A stretch of DNA of 64,000 nucleotides from Lasiosphaeris hirsuta (taxonomy: Eukaryota > Ascomycota > Sordariomycetes > Sordariales > Lasiosphaeriaceae): the NCBI GenBank assembly GCA_030549175.1, contig JAUKUA010000001.1, positions 3,844,001 through 3,908,000 on the forward strand, read 5' to 3'. Below the pieces are notes generated by a model. That model saw only the letters and a list, made by a program, of their open reading frames with translations, did no database searches and was not told where the DNA came from. Below are positions 54,013-64,000 of this stretch, piece after piece (position 1 is the first letter of the stretch; each line of letters starts with the position of its first letter). Both the position numbers and the translations under genes were made by a program.

Positions 54013-55949
54013 CTCGCGGTATTCATCCGTAGCCTTCTAGGTATGGGGTCACCTACTTGGAGCGGGAGGAGGGCTCATGGCCGACGACATATAGGTCTTC
54101 TGGTCGCCACCACTAAACACCCTAAAGTTGTCCGAGGGGGCGGCGCGCTTTCAAAGTTTAAAATCGGGGGCCGACCGAGGAGTTATCGAAAGCGGAGAGA
54201 CGCGGATGCTTGACACCAAGCGCCTTCGTTTGGACTCTAAATTGTGGAAAACTAGCGGTCGCAAGTTGGGGGGCAAGAATGGTGGGAGCTCTGGAACAAG
54301 GGCTCGATCGGCCCGAGGCATGAGGTAAGGAGAATTAACAGCACGGGGCTAGCGATACGAGAGGACAGTAAAAACAGCAGAAAGATATACTACCCATCAT
54401 CGCTCTCGCCTTCTTGACCGTTGGGTTCGGTCTGTCGCACGCGGGGATGGGTTCCTGGCTGAGAGGGACAAGGTTGCCGCGGGCAGCCGAGAGCCCGTTC
54501 CAACAGCGGGCGATGATGACGTTACCCTTCTTGGGCAGGTGGGGCTAGCCAAACTGGGAACGCACATCCACATCCATACATGCGTGCGTGAGGCGAGGGA
54601 CCCGTCCCCTCTACACTCCCAGCAAAATACGACGATGTTCTGCGCTCACCCTCATCCCATTGAGCCATTTTCAATTCAGTGTTCGGTGCGTAGCCTCATG
54701 CCTCGGTGTCCGGACTTCCCGGAAATTTTACGGTGCAGCCTGCAAGGCATGATAGCCTACCTGTACCTACATTCAGGTACTGTATGTAGTAGTCAAGGGA
54801 CGACCGGAAGAAGCCGCGGCTCCTTTTCACATGTTTCTTGTCTTGAACGACCTACCTCTTCAGGAGCCGCTAAATAAAGTATGAACATCCATTCTGAAAA
54901 CTAAGTCACTACTACCGTGGACATCACAGCAAAGTAAAGATCAAACATCTCTCCCTCTTCAAATTCCCATGCCACAAGGCAATATGACGATCTGATACCC
55001 GATACCTTCTCCGCGTTTGAACCGGCGACATGCATATACTCAATACCTATATAATACACAAACAGATAGCAATAGCAACAAGCAGCTTTGGCCTTCCTTC
55101 CGTGACGGATTGTCCCAGCACGAGCATGTCAATCATCCATCTGCCAGCCACTCCCCTCGTTAATCCTTCCATCCGTTCATCCATAAAAAGCCAAAGGCTG
55201 CCACCGATTACCTCACCCCGGTTGTACAAATATACCTGCCCATGTCGAAGCCTACCGCAGTGAGAGATTTCTTCAGATGGCAATGCGGCGTACAATTCAG
55301 CCCATTCAACAAACAGCACAGCGATAGACGATAGCTCGAAAGCGACAGACCACCAGCGAACGATAGCCAGAAAGCAAAACAGACACAAAAAGACATCGCC
55401 CTTGCCTTCTTCGCGCAAAACACCACACGCGTGAAACGACGCTTGCTTTTTACCCGCTGGGCGGACAGACACGACCGCCGGCTTCCTAGGTAAAGATTTG
55501 CCTTGCCTGTTTGCCATGATTGCGCCCATTGCGCCTTTGACACCAACGCCCCGCCTTCCACTTCCCTCACCTTTTCCTCTCCGAATCAAAAATCGAACAC
55601 GAAATGGAACCCGTCCGTCCATCTTCTCCGGCTGTCCTTTGCGTCCTTTGCGTCCTTTGCGTCTCTTGCGTGCCCAGGTACCACTCAGTTAGACCCTCTG
55701 CTCCATGTGATAATAATATCTGCTCAACATGTTGGGCTATTTGACCAAAGACATGAGCAATCATTGAATCATGTTCGGCGCATAGTATGTCGCATGGACA
55801 ACCGCATAAATATCGTCAACTACGTCGGTAAAACCCCGTACATCTTCGTGAAATCGAGCCTATGACGGCATCGTCATCTTTTTCGTAGTAGGGATAGTCG
55901 TGTGGTCATCGCGCCGTGGCCGTTCATTGGAAGCGCGGGCCTAGTAACT
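54013..55949. other. Intergenic region between DGAT2 and azf1-like genes
   Basis: A 1.9-kb gap with the DGAT2 promoter and the azf1-like 3' UTR. It holds a short 9-bp tandem repeat at 55636-55671 and otherwise no gene I can support. Confidence 0.5.
55636..55671. repeat. Tandem repeat, 9-bp unit
   Basis: Three exact copies of cctttgcgt followed by one altered copy (ctcttgcgt), near the 3' side of the azf1-like gene. Confidence 0.85.
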
Positions 55950-57908
55950 CTACTCCTGGCCCGCCACCTCTTCATTTGCCCCGGGTAGTTGTTGCCGCAA
56001 CGACGCCAGTTCGGACGCTAGCAGCGAGATATGCTGTTCGTGTGCCGTCACCTTTTCCACCAGCTCCGCTTCTGTCTTCTTTCTCGCGTCTGCGTCGGCC
56101 TTCAGTTTCGTGACCTCGGTGCTCAGTGAGTTGATGTAGTTCAACAAGCCCTGATCAGCGCCAGAGAAGATGTTGTTCTCGCTAGGCCCGGTGCCGTTGC
56201 TGACCTGCCGCTGTGCAGCGGCTCCGCTCGAACCACGACCGCGGCCGCGGCCGGATGGAGAGGGGGCGGCAGCATTGCCTTCAGGATAGTTTCCGTCAGC
56301 AGGGGGATATTGGGAGAGCCAGGCTTGCTTGGCCGCAGGTGACATACCATGCGTAGGCAGAGACAACATAGAGGCTGGTTGTTGTTGTTGTTGTTGTTGA
56401 TTGAGCGCCCCACGCTTCTGGCCAGCCTGGTTGGTCTGCGCGCCCGAAGGGCTGAGCGGTTTGGGGCTTTCTGTCATCCCGCTCTGCGAGTACATCGACG
56501 AGCTGCCTGCGCTAAGCGGCATCGACTGTGACGATATACTCGTGTGCGGCGTGTGATTCGGCACGCTCGGTGACGTTGCCGAGCCCGTGGATCCGCGGTC
56601 AACATTTGGCGGGTACAACCCACCAGCTGACCTGGCGCTAGTTGGAGGATACGTATTAGAGTGAACGGCGAAGCCGTCTTGTCCCGGCTGGCCGACAACA
56701 TGTTGCGCCTTGATACTTGGTGCGCTGAGACGCCGCCGCTCATCCTCGGTTATAACCTCGGGACTCCCGCCGTAGAGGACGCCTGTCATAGCCGAGTCGT
56801 CGGCGTCGGCGCTGTTTCCTTCGTAATCTTCGTCGCCAGCAAAGCTGCCCATGCTCGGTCTTCTCCCGGCGCAGCCACCAGCCCCTTTGCTATGACGCGC
56901 CAGGGCGTCGCCACGCGCAAACTTCCTGTCACACTTGGGGCAAATGTGCGGCTTCTCTCCTGTGTGTAGCTTGCTGTGGCGCTTGAGGTCGTGGAGGCGC
57001 CTAAACCGCATGTTGCACTCCTGGCAGATGTAAGGCTTCTCCTGACTGTGTGTGAGCAAGTGGCTCTTGAGATTGTGATGTCTAGTAAACTCCGTCTCGC
57101 AGTATTGGCACTTGTGTTTCTTAGAGTTAGGCGACTGTGGTGCGAGGGCTGAGTTTTGGGAGCTGGGCATGGGCATGCTCATGCCCCTTTGAGGCGGGGC
57201 GGGTGCCGGCATGGTAGCCCCTATGACCCCCGGATATGAAAGAGAAGACTTGTCCTCCATCTGTGCTTCTGGCTGCGGCGCATACATGCGCTGGTCGTTG
57301 CGATCGACATCCATCTGGCCTGGACTGTGGACAACTTGACCTTCTCCATCTTCAAGACTTGCCCCGGTTCCGGCACTCACGGCGCTTTGAGGGCTACCGT
57401 GGTGGAGCTCAGCGGAAGGGTCGGCTGGGATGTGAACAGTGCCGAAGGCTCTGGCGGCCGCAGCCGCGGCGGCCTCCACGGCCACCGATGGTCCGGAGGC
57501 GGAACGCGTGTCCTGGGGGCGGCTCATGGCAGCGTCGGTGGCAGATGCGAGGTCGCCGAGTGCTTTGTGCGTCGGATTGGGGCTGGTACCCGGCGGGGAT
57601 TGTCTCGGGTCGTCTCTGATGCGCCGTCTCTTGTTCTCAAGGACAGCCGCACCAGTCAGCGGCAGATGCGACTGTTGGGCAAAGCCGACGAGACGAGCGA
57701 TCTTGGCCGGAGACAGGTCGTCGTCGACGAGAGGCGGGGCGGGCGATGGGGTCGGCGTCGTCTCTCGCACTCTCTTGAGCGACTTGGATCTCGAAAGGTC
57801 GGCTGCGACTGCGACTGCGAAGGCGGCGTCGTGGGTGCCTGGTGCGGCGTGTGGTGCAGGCGTCACGAAGGCAGCTTCTGTCGCAGTGGGTCCGTTGTCC
57901 GAGGCCAT
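55950..57908 (-). CDS. C2H2 zinc-finger transcription factor, Azf1-like
   Basis: A single exon of 652 residues. The N-terminal 260 residues are Ala/Pro/Ser-rich and disordered, with a basic motif (NKRRRIRDD). Three zinc fingers lie at about residues 267-350: KCQYCETEFTRHHNLKSHLL, ICQECNMRFRRLHDLKRHSK with a TGEKP linker, and ICPKCDRKFARGDALARHSK, where the last finger ends GAGGC and so is C2HC. The finger region resembles fungal proteins annotated as Azf1-like. A Ser/Pro/Gln-rich segment follows, with a seven-Gln run near residue 510 and a Gly/Arg patch (RGRGRG). The C-terminal 60 residues form a coiled coil (LLNYINSLSTEVTKLKADAD onward), suggesting a dimer. Target genes are unknown. Confidence 0.85.
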   Translation of the reverse strand: MASDNGPTATEAAFVTPAPHAAPGTHDAAFAVAVAADLSRSKSLKRVRETTPTPSPAPPLVDDDLSPAKIARLVGFAQQSHLPLTGAAVLENKRRRIRDDPRQSPPGTSPNPTHKALGDLASATDAAMSRPQDTRSASGPSVAVEAAAAAAARAFGTVHIPADPSAELHHGSPQSAVSAGTGASLEDGEGQVVHSPGQMDVDRNDQRMYAPQPEAQMEDKSSLSYPGVIGATMPAPAPPQRGMSMPMPSSQNSALAPQSPNSKKHKCQYCETEFTRHHNLKSHLLTHSQEKPYICQECNMRFRRLHDLKRHSKLHTGEKPHICPKCDRKFARGDALARHSKGAGGCAGRRPSMGSFAGDEDYEGNSADADDSAMTGVLYGGSPEVITEDERRRLSAPSIKAQHVVGQPGQDGFAVHSNTYPPTSARSAGGLYPPNVDRGSTGSATSPSVPNHTPHTSISSQSMPLSAGSSSMYSQSGMTESPKPLSPSGAQTNQAGQKRGALNQQQQQQQPASMLSLPTHGMSPAAKQAWLSQYPPADGNYPEGNAAAPSPSGRGRGRGSSGAAAQRQVSNGTGPSENNIFSGADQGLLNYINSLSTEVTKLKADADARKKTEAELVEKVTAHEQHISLLASELASLRQQLPGANEEVAGQE

Positions 57909-60903
57909 GAGGCACCTACAGCTTCGACACGGTCGATTAGACGACTAGACAGCGGCAGCAAAAGCTCCGCGTTCACACAAAGATGCGTCTACTTGCGGTC
58001 GCGCTCACAGGGTCACGGCGGTCCGCGACGCATCGCCAGGTGGTGAGCTGGTAGAGGCGTTGATGGTGTGGCTGATGATCGTGGCGAGAGCTCTGTCAAT
58101 CGGGCGGGCAGATGGCGGATGGCAGACGGCAGCGCAGGAGCCAGGTGATGGGGCTTCGCGACAGGGAAAAAGTAAAAAGTAAAATTATGGCACTCTCCAG
58201 CAACCTTCTAGTTGGTCCCAAGGGCCTCTAATTGTGGAAAAGAAATGGCACACGGCATCAATTGTGAGAAGCGCGACTGGGACCCGGTGTGTGACTTGGA
58301 GTTGAAGAGCCTCAAGGTGTGAGGGTTGGGAAGGATGCTCGGAGCCTGCGGCGATGGGGAATAGTGGGAAAAGAAAAATGGGCTGGGGCTGGGGCTGTCT
58401 GGCTGGACTGGAGGACTGGAGGACTGGAGGACTGGAGGACTGGAGGACTGCACACTGCACGATTGGAGGTGTGTGGTAGTGCAACCTCCCAGCTGGCACG
58501 GCTCACACGGATCGCAGACGCAGGTGGGAACATGGAAAAGCCCGCAGGCGCTGTCGAAACGCCTGAGGAGCTGACGCCTGTTAGGGGGTACTTACGAGCC
58601 CCTGTCACGCCAGCCTCTCATCCGCCCCCTCCTCAAGCCACTCGATCAGAGTTCACCTGTGTCCGCTCACTGCAGGTGGGTCGTAACCCGTGGGAGCTTC
58701 GGAGGCTGATCAGCACGTCTCACACAGTCGCAGCTGCTCACTCATCATCACCTACCAGTGCTACCCACTGGCCCCCCGAAACACTCAAGACCGCCTGCTC
58801 ATCATTCACCGCAGCAACTCCCAAAGGCTTCCATAAACTTGACGGCTTCGATGGCCTCAATAGCTTCGATAGCTCCGGATAGTGGTCAATCAATCAATTT
58901 TCTGAGCCAAAACTTTCTCGTCATCACCAAGTTCGACAGATTCAACAACTTTGGCAGCCTGAGGTGGTTTTCACTGTCACGTTCCACAGCTTCGCTTTTG
59001 CCCGGTGCGGCGTCCAGCAAACCCCACGGCAAGGAGCTCCTCAGTATTCTCTCCCAGCCTGGCACTCCTGGCTTCTGGCTCGGGTTGCCTGTTTGCGCCG
59101 CGATCCATGAAATGCCCGTGCTCGGTCAGAGCTCTCTCTCACACACACACGTCTCGCACCACAAATGTTTCCCGGTTTTGGCAGTATGTTCAGGGATAAA
59201 TAACAGGTAATCACCAGGCGACTTGGCCATATCAGGCTCAATCAACGCAGTCCGTCCGGCAGTGGGAGGAGGCGTCGAGTTTGCGATAAATGCTGCTACT
59301 CATCTTCCTCATTCTACTCCATCAATTACGACGCGCATTGAAGCATGCTGCACTCGGAAGAGAAAGTGCTCAATGTTAGCGGTGTTTGCCCACTCAGGCC
59401 CCGGAACGATATCGATTCCGCACCGTGAGAGGTGGGATCGATGTCAGCAAAATGTGCCCCAAGGTGGCTGTGTTGCCGAATCAAACCGTGATCGTTGGCG
59501 GGGAACCTGGAGTTGGGAGACTCAGCTCAATTGGGTCGGAGGCTCTTCAGACTCTCCATGTACCTCCTTAGCAAGCGGTGGCGCATCGCCCCTTCGGATT
59601 GTTCGTCGTCCATTCTCATCCGTGCCAGCCCGTTGTTGACCTTCTCCCACTTTGGGGCCGCCCGTTCTCGCGCGGCTGCCTCACTCCCATGTCCCTCAGT
59701 TTCTGTTTCCCTCTTCAGCGTCAACGAAAGAGGAAAAGCGATGGAGACAGTTAGCATTTTTGGAAACCCGTCCAAATGTCGGTGGCCTGCCCATTGAGCC
59801 TCCCGCACCGGCAGCTTCGCATTGAAGATCTTCGCCCTTCCGAGGCGTTGAGACCATAAGCCGGCTCGGGATCCTCGAACCACCAGTCACCACACACTTG
59901 AAAGCACGCATGTGCTTGCTTGGGACCTGGTAACTGGTTTTCGAGTGCTTTTCTACCTGGACTTTCAGCAATGCCTAGACTCCGCTTCCCATGCTGAAGT
60001 CGGTTATTCGCATATCGGGTCCTTCGTGGCAGGGCATCTAACATGCAACACAGCCCGTGCCCCTGTGATGAAAACGCCAACAGTTCCACATCCCCCAGAA
60101 CGAGCCAATTGTCCACAGGAGGTACTGCTGCGTTCATCGTCTCCCCTTGGACGTTTTCATTTTGGTATCTGTTCTTTGAATCGGGTCACGCTGGCGACTC
60201 TTGCGCGAAGCCGCAACTAGTCACGGTATTATTCCGGGAAACGCATCATACAACTATGAGCGTTGTGTAAGTCAGGAGAATGCATAGGCAGCTATATATA
60301 AATAAAACTTGAAAGCTGTCTCACCAAGCCGTGATATAAGACAGTCGTGATGGTCGTCCTCGGAGCCGCCTGAGTTGAGCCAGCCATGCAATACCAACGC
60401 GTGCGGTATTTACAAAACGGAACGGAGTTGTGTCAAGCTTCCAAGTTTTCTATGCGCCCCACACAAGGCAAGGAGTCGTCGAAGATGCCGGCTTATCACC
60501 ACCTCACGTATCGACTTGTCAACTCACGGCCGATCACCATGGCACTGCTAAATTACTTGAACATTCGACAAATATCTGTAGTTAGAGGACAGTAAACGAG
60601 ACCGAGGCCCTCTCCTCCCTGTCGTGCTTGAGGACCCAACCCTGAACCTCCCTGTCACCGCTCGACCCCAAAAACTACCTACAACCCACCTAGTGGAGTA
60701 AAAGAAAACAGGTACTCCAAGGAAAGATATGCGCAGCAAGAGCGCAGCAAGTTCCATCCCAGCAACTAACAGCTCAGTATACATAGTCGCCTGCCACACC
60801 TGTTTTTTACTGGAGACACAACCTAGCTAACTCTCAATATCCACATGAAGAACAGGACCAGCCACTATCCAACCCAGTTTTCACACTCAGCTTTCAAAAA
60901 CCA
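57909..60903. other. Upstream region of the azf1-like gene
   Basis: A 3-kb stretch without a supportable gene. It starts with the azf1-like promoter, holds an 8-bp minisatellite at 58405-58450, and ends just before the tRNA gene. Confidence 0.5.
58405..58450. repeat. Minisatellite, 8-bp unit
   Basis: ggactgga is repeated 5.75 times without mismatch over 46 bp, next to imperfect ggggct repeats. Confidence 0.9.
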
Positions 60904-60991
60904 TCCGGTATAGTGTAGGGGTTAACATATCTCGCTTTCATCGTGGATCGACAAGCACCGGGAAGCCCGGGTTCGATTTCCGGTACCGGAA
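60904..60991 (+). tRNA. tRNA-Glu (anticodon TTC) with a 17-nt intron
   Basis: The acceptor stem pairs tccggta (60904-60910) with taccgga (60984-60990), with discriminator A at 60991. The D arm pairs gtgt with acat around aggggtta. The anticodon stem pairs tctcg with cggga, and the loop reads ctTTCa, then an intron at about 60941-60957, then c. The T arm is ccggg-ttcgatt-tccgg. The intron sits just after position 37, the standard eukaryotic site. The variable loop is only three bases (agc), one shorter than usual, so a slightly decayed copy cannot be excluded. Confidence 0.8.
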
Positions 60992-63900
60992 ACGGATTCG
61001 AATAGATCTTTGTCCTTCCCTGCCCATCACTCTCCTCAATGAGGGGGCTATGGGCCAGTGGGCAGGATGAATCAAGATAGCAAGGTAGTCATTTGTAGTA
61101 CCGCGGTTCGATCCTCAGCGCCGGACCAAGAACCTAGTGGATCCGTCGCCCGCAAGGCCAGCTATATCAGCAAGTTATACTTATTTTGCTTCGCTGCACG
61201 GTGACAAATTAGCTCGCACAAAGGGGTTTTATTGGATATGACGTTGAGTCAAGGCCACCTCACTCAACTCATACACCCGCTTTAGACTCATATATCGAGG
61301 AAGGAAAGGGAGAGAGAAAACTACACAAGATTGGTTGTTTACCTTTCATGCACGGTTTGAAGCCTTGTAGCTATTGGGGGGAAATGTGTTTCTTGGCCGC
61401 GGCATAAACTAACGGGAAAGTGCCGTCTGCTAGCGCTAGAACGAGGGAGACTTGGCCGAAGTTGCAATCTCCAGGTCATGGATCTGATTTCTGCCCTCAA
61501 TAGATAGATGTCGCGTCCTGCTTCACCCTGAGCTGTTAGCTACTATCACACGTGCACTGAGGGGAAGGAAGAAAAAAAAGAAGATTACCGGATACTGCTC
61601 GAAACTATCTGATTGAACGAAGCGAAGTCACCAAGTGAATATATTGTAGGGACAGAGGGGCTGTGATGAACACGGGGTTTCCTTATTACGGTATTCCTGG
61701 CTGTGTACATATATTCCTGGAATGAGCGATGAACAGATGGTGGTAACAACTTGCTAACCATGATAGTTTCACCTGGGCTATGTAATATTGTGAGGGTTGG
61801 CTGCTTAGAACACCCAGTACAGCATGATCGGCTGTGACGGTGGTTTTCAGGAGCATCCTAATGATGCTGTGTCCGTGACATGTTGGCTTTTACAACAGGC
61901 AAGGAGATGGCGCAAAGGCGACCGTTTGACATGGTTGGCTCAAACACCTTCTATGGGATATTTATTCGACATAAAGGTCGGTGAGCGGGGAGAGTGTAAG
62001 TTGCACAAGCTTCAAAAGAGCATGCTCTCGTGGACGATAGGGTCACGCAACACATGGAGGCTGTAACCTGTGACTCACGAGCCCTTGATCATCTTTCTGG
62101 GAGCGCGAAAACTACCGGTACGTTCCTCACAGCCTTGCCAGAGCTCCTATAACGGGACTGGATTGTTGGGAATAAGCTTGTGAAGGTTCTGTCCTTATAC
62201 GTACACTCGCAGCTGGCCGAGATTGGAGCCACGGGGATGGTTGAAGTGATAGCTCAGACGCACGTGTTCCTTCGATTTTGGCTTGCACACCAGCATGAGT
62301 ATCAATTAGTCTCCCTGCACAAAAGAGAACAGGAAAGGCCGAAGTTGAGCAAAACGCAAATAGAACATGCGACGGGGTGCTTTAGCTGAGTGATCCATAC
62401 CGGCAACACAGCTCTACACATGAGCTACAACTTGTTCTTCCTCGAGTCATGGATAAGGATTGGGTCCTGGTAATAACAGTAGGAAATAGGCGACTTTGTA
62501 GTGTATGGAATAAAGTGTTGAGAGAAAAGATGGAAGAAAAGCAAGGACTGAAATAATACACATGCGTTGACAGCTCGTTTATGAAGGCGTGCCTCTTTGG
62601 GAAAAGCGCAAAGGGTAGACAGTGTGGCGGGGAAATGCTTCCAAGATGCCGGAATGTGCCTGAGGTTCGCTGCGAGTGAATATTATAGCGTCCCTTATGA
62701 AGTTGCTGCGGAAATGAGGACGATTTCTGCCTCAAAACACCGATTGCTCAATAGCACCTTCTTTGCCAAATCATGCCAAAATGAGGTCGAATTTCCGGCT
62801 GTCGACTGGACGGGAGGATTGCGCCCAATGAGGGGATTTGACATCTAACAACAGATTGAAGGAAACAGGGAGGTAATCTCCCTACTGCCCACCTCAAGTT
62901 CAGGCAGAATGCCACAACGTGTAACATGTAAGCTTCGACGTCCCCTTGGGATGGAAGATCAGCGGCTACGATGTCAACTTTGACTCGCAAACCAGAGTTG
63001 CACTCATTTCGCCGAGAGGCTGCCGCGCAATGACAGTCGCAAAAGTCGGGGCCTGCGTCGATGATTGTCAGGACCGAGCACTGTTAGGGAGGATAGGGCG
63101 CTACCGCACCGAACCGGGCGCCGCGGTGAAACAAATCATGGAAACGGACAACATGCCGATGATCGACCTTGGGGTGTCGGCTGGTACTGCCGGGCTGAAC
63201 GGGTACGGAGTACCTGCTGGGTGATCGTGGCGTGTCAGAATCTCAACGGGGAGCAAATTCGAGTCGGACAAAAAAAGACAATTTGGAGGGGGATGACGAA
63301 CTCCTGCCCACAATCATGCGGTCATCAGTGAGGTGCAGGAAACTGGAGAGCGGTTTTGGTCTTAATTATAGCCAGACCTAAGAAGGTCTAGTCAGGCACC
63401 GGTGTGCAGGCTATGGCACTCGAGCGTTTTGAGTGGCTGCAGCTCTCTGCGGTGGGGCGATGCGAGATAGGGATTAAGCACCTTATGGTGTGGTCCCCAG
63501 CGGGGTCGGCGCTTCCAACGGGTCAAGGCCGTGGGGCATCAAAGCGATTGAATAGCGGTCGTGGTCGGGAAAAGGCCGCCCAGCGGGCGGCCACAACATA
63601 CTAGAAGCGACTGAATTGAGAATATCCAAGTGTCACGGTTTCCTAGGGAAGGAAGAAAGAGTATAGAAGCACACCATGCGTCGACTACACCGGCTGCCGC
63701 GTCAAGCCTGGACCATCCTGGCCCGAGTCGTGAAAACAAAGTCTGAGGATTGTTGTTGATCTTGGCACCCAGAGCCGACTGCAACCTGCCAACCCAAGCT
63801 AGGCAAAACGACAGGACCGGCATACACACACACTCCTAGTGCCGACGGCCCTGAATAAAACTGGCTTCACTTGGCTCAGCTGGACGCTAACTGTCGGTAG

Positions 63901-64000
63901 AGCTAGGTGGATATCAAAGAATTACTCAAGGCTCGTCCTTTTTGTGGACGAGCCAGTGGTTTTGTTGTTGATCTCGGATGACTCTATGTTGAAGGCCGTT
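60992..64000. other. Right end, no supported gene
   Basis: Three kilobases downstream of the tRNA gene hold only short frames without codon bias or known motifs. A tRNA-like pair of A- and B-box sequences lies at about 61050-61114. The window ends inside noncoding-looking DNA. Confidence 0.5.

Overview
The window is nuclear DNA of a filamentous ascomycete. Short GT-AG introns (mostly 50-110 bp), GC-rich coding sequence and protein families typical of Sordariomycetes point to Sordariales, possibly Chaetomiaceae; that placement is an inference from protein style, since no database search was possible. I find fourteen protein-coding loci that I can support well, one conserved orphan, one duplicated accessory gene with a broken partial copy, and one intron-containing tRNA gene.

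Layout. 0-12.3 kb is a compact housekeeping block: a PWWP/TFIIS-N chromatin protein, origin recognition complex subunit 3, a small conserved orphan, the ER translocon subunit Sec66 (minus), and the Cdc48 cofactor Npl4 (plus, divergent from sec66). 12.8-17.0 kb holds the mitochondrial arginine-specific carbamoyl-phosphate synthase large subunit (minus). 19.2-24.5 kb holds a Dsc4-like subunit of the Golgi Dsc E3 ligase, the rRNA-processing factor Rcl1 (minus) and a mitochondrial PPR-type protein. 24.7-27.0 kb is an accessory insertion: an intact gene with a PD-(D/E)XK (Uma2-like) signature, preceded by a truncated tandem copy of the same gene and its 3' flank. A GPATCH11-like G-patch protein follows.

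28.3-41.0 kb is a 12.8-kb gene desert with several long perfect inverted repeats and a 23-base C run. It ends at the Msn2/Seb1-type stress transcription factor. 45.5-54.0 kb holds Dph6 (diphthamide synthase), a membrane-anchored type-B carboxylesterase (minus) and a DGAT2-type acyltransferase (minus). 56-58 kb encodes a second C2H2 factor (Azf1-like, minus). The right end (58-64 kb) has a tRNA-Glu gene with an intron and otherwise no convincing gene.

Themes. The core genes serve replication, chromatin, proteostasis (Npl4, Sec66 and Dsc4 all act at or near ER/Golgi quality control), translation (Dph6, Rcl1, tRNA-Glu), arginine synthesis and lipid storage. The points most worth a second look are the arginine CPS intron that lacks an AG acceptor, the duplicated nuclease-like gene, and the structured DNA upstream of the stress regulator.
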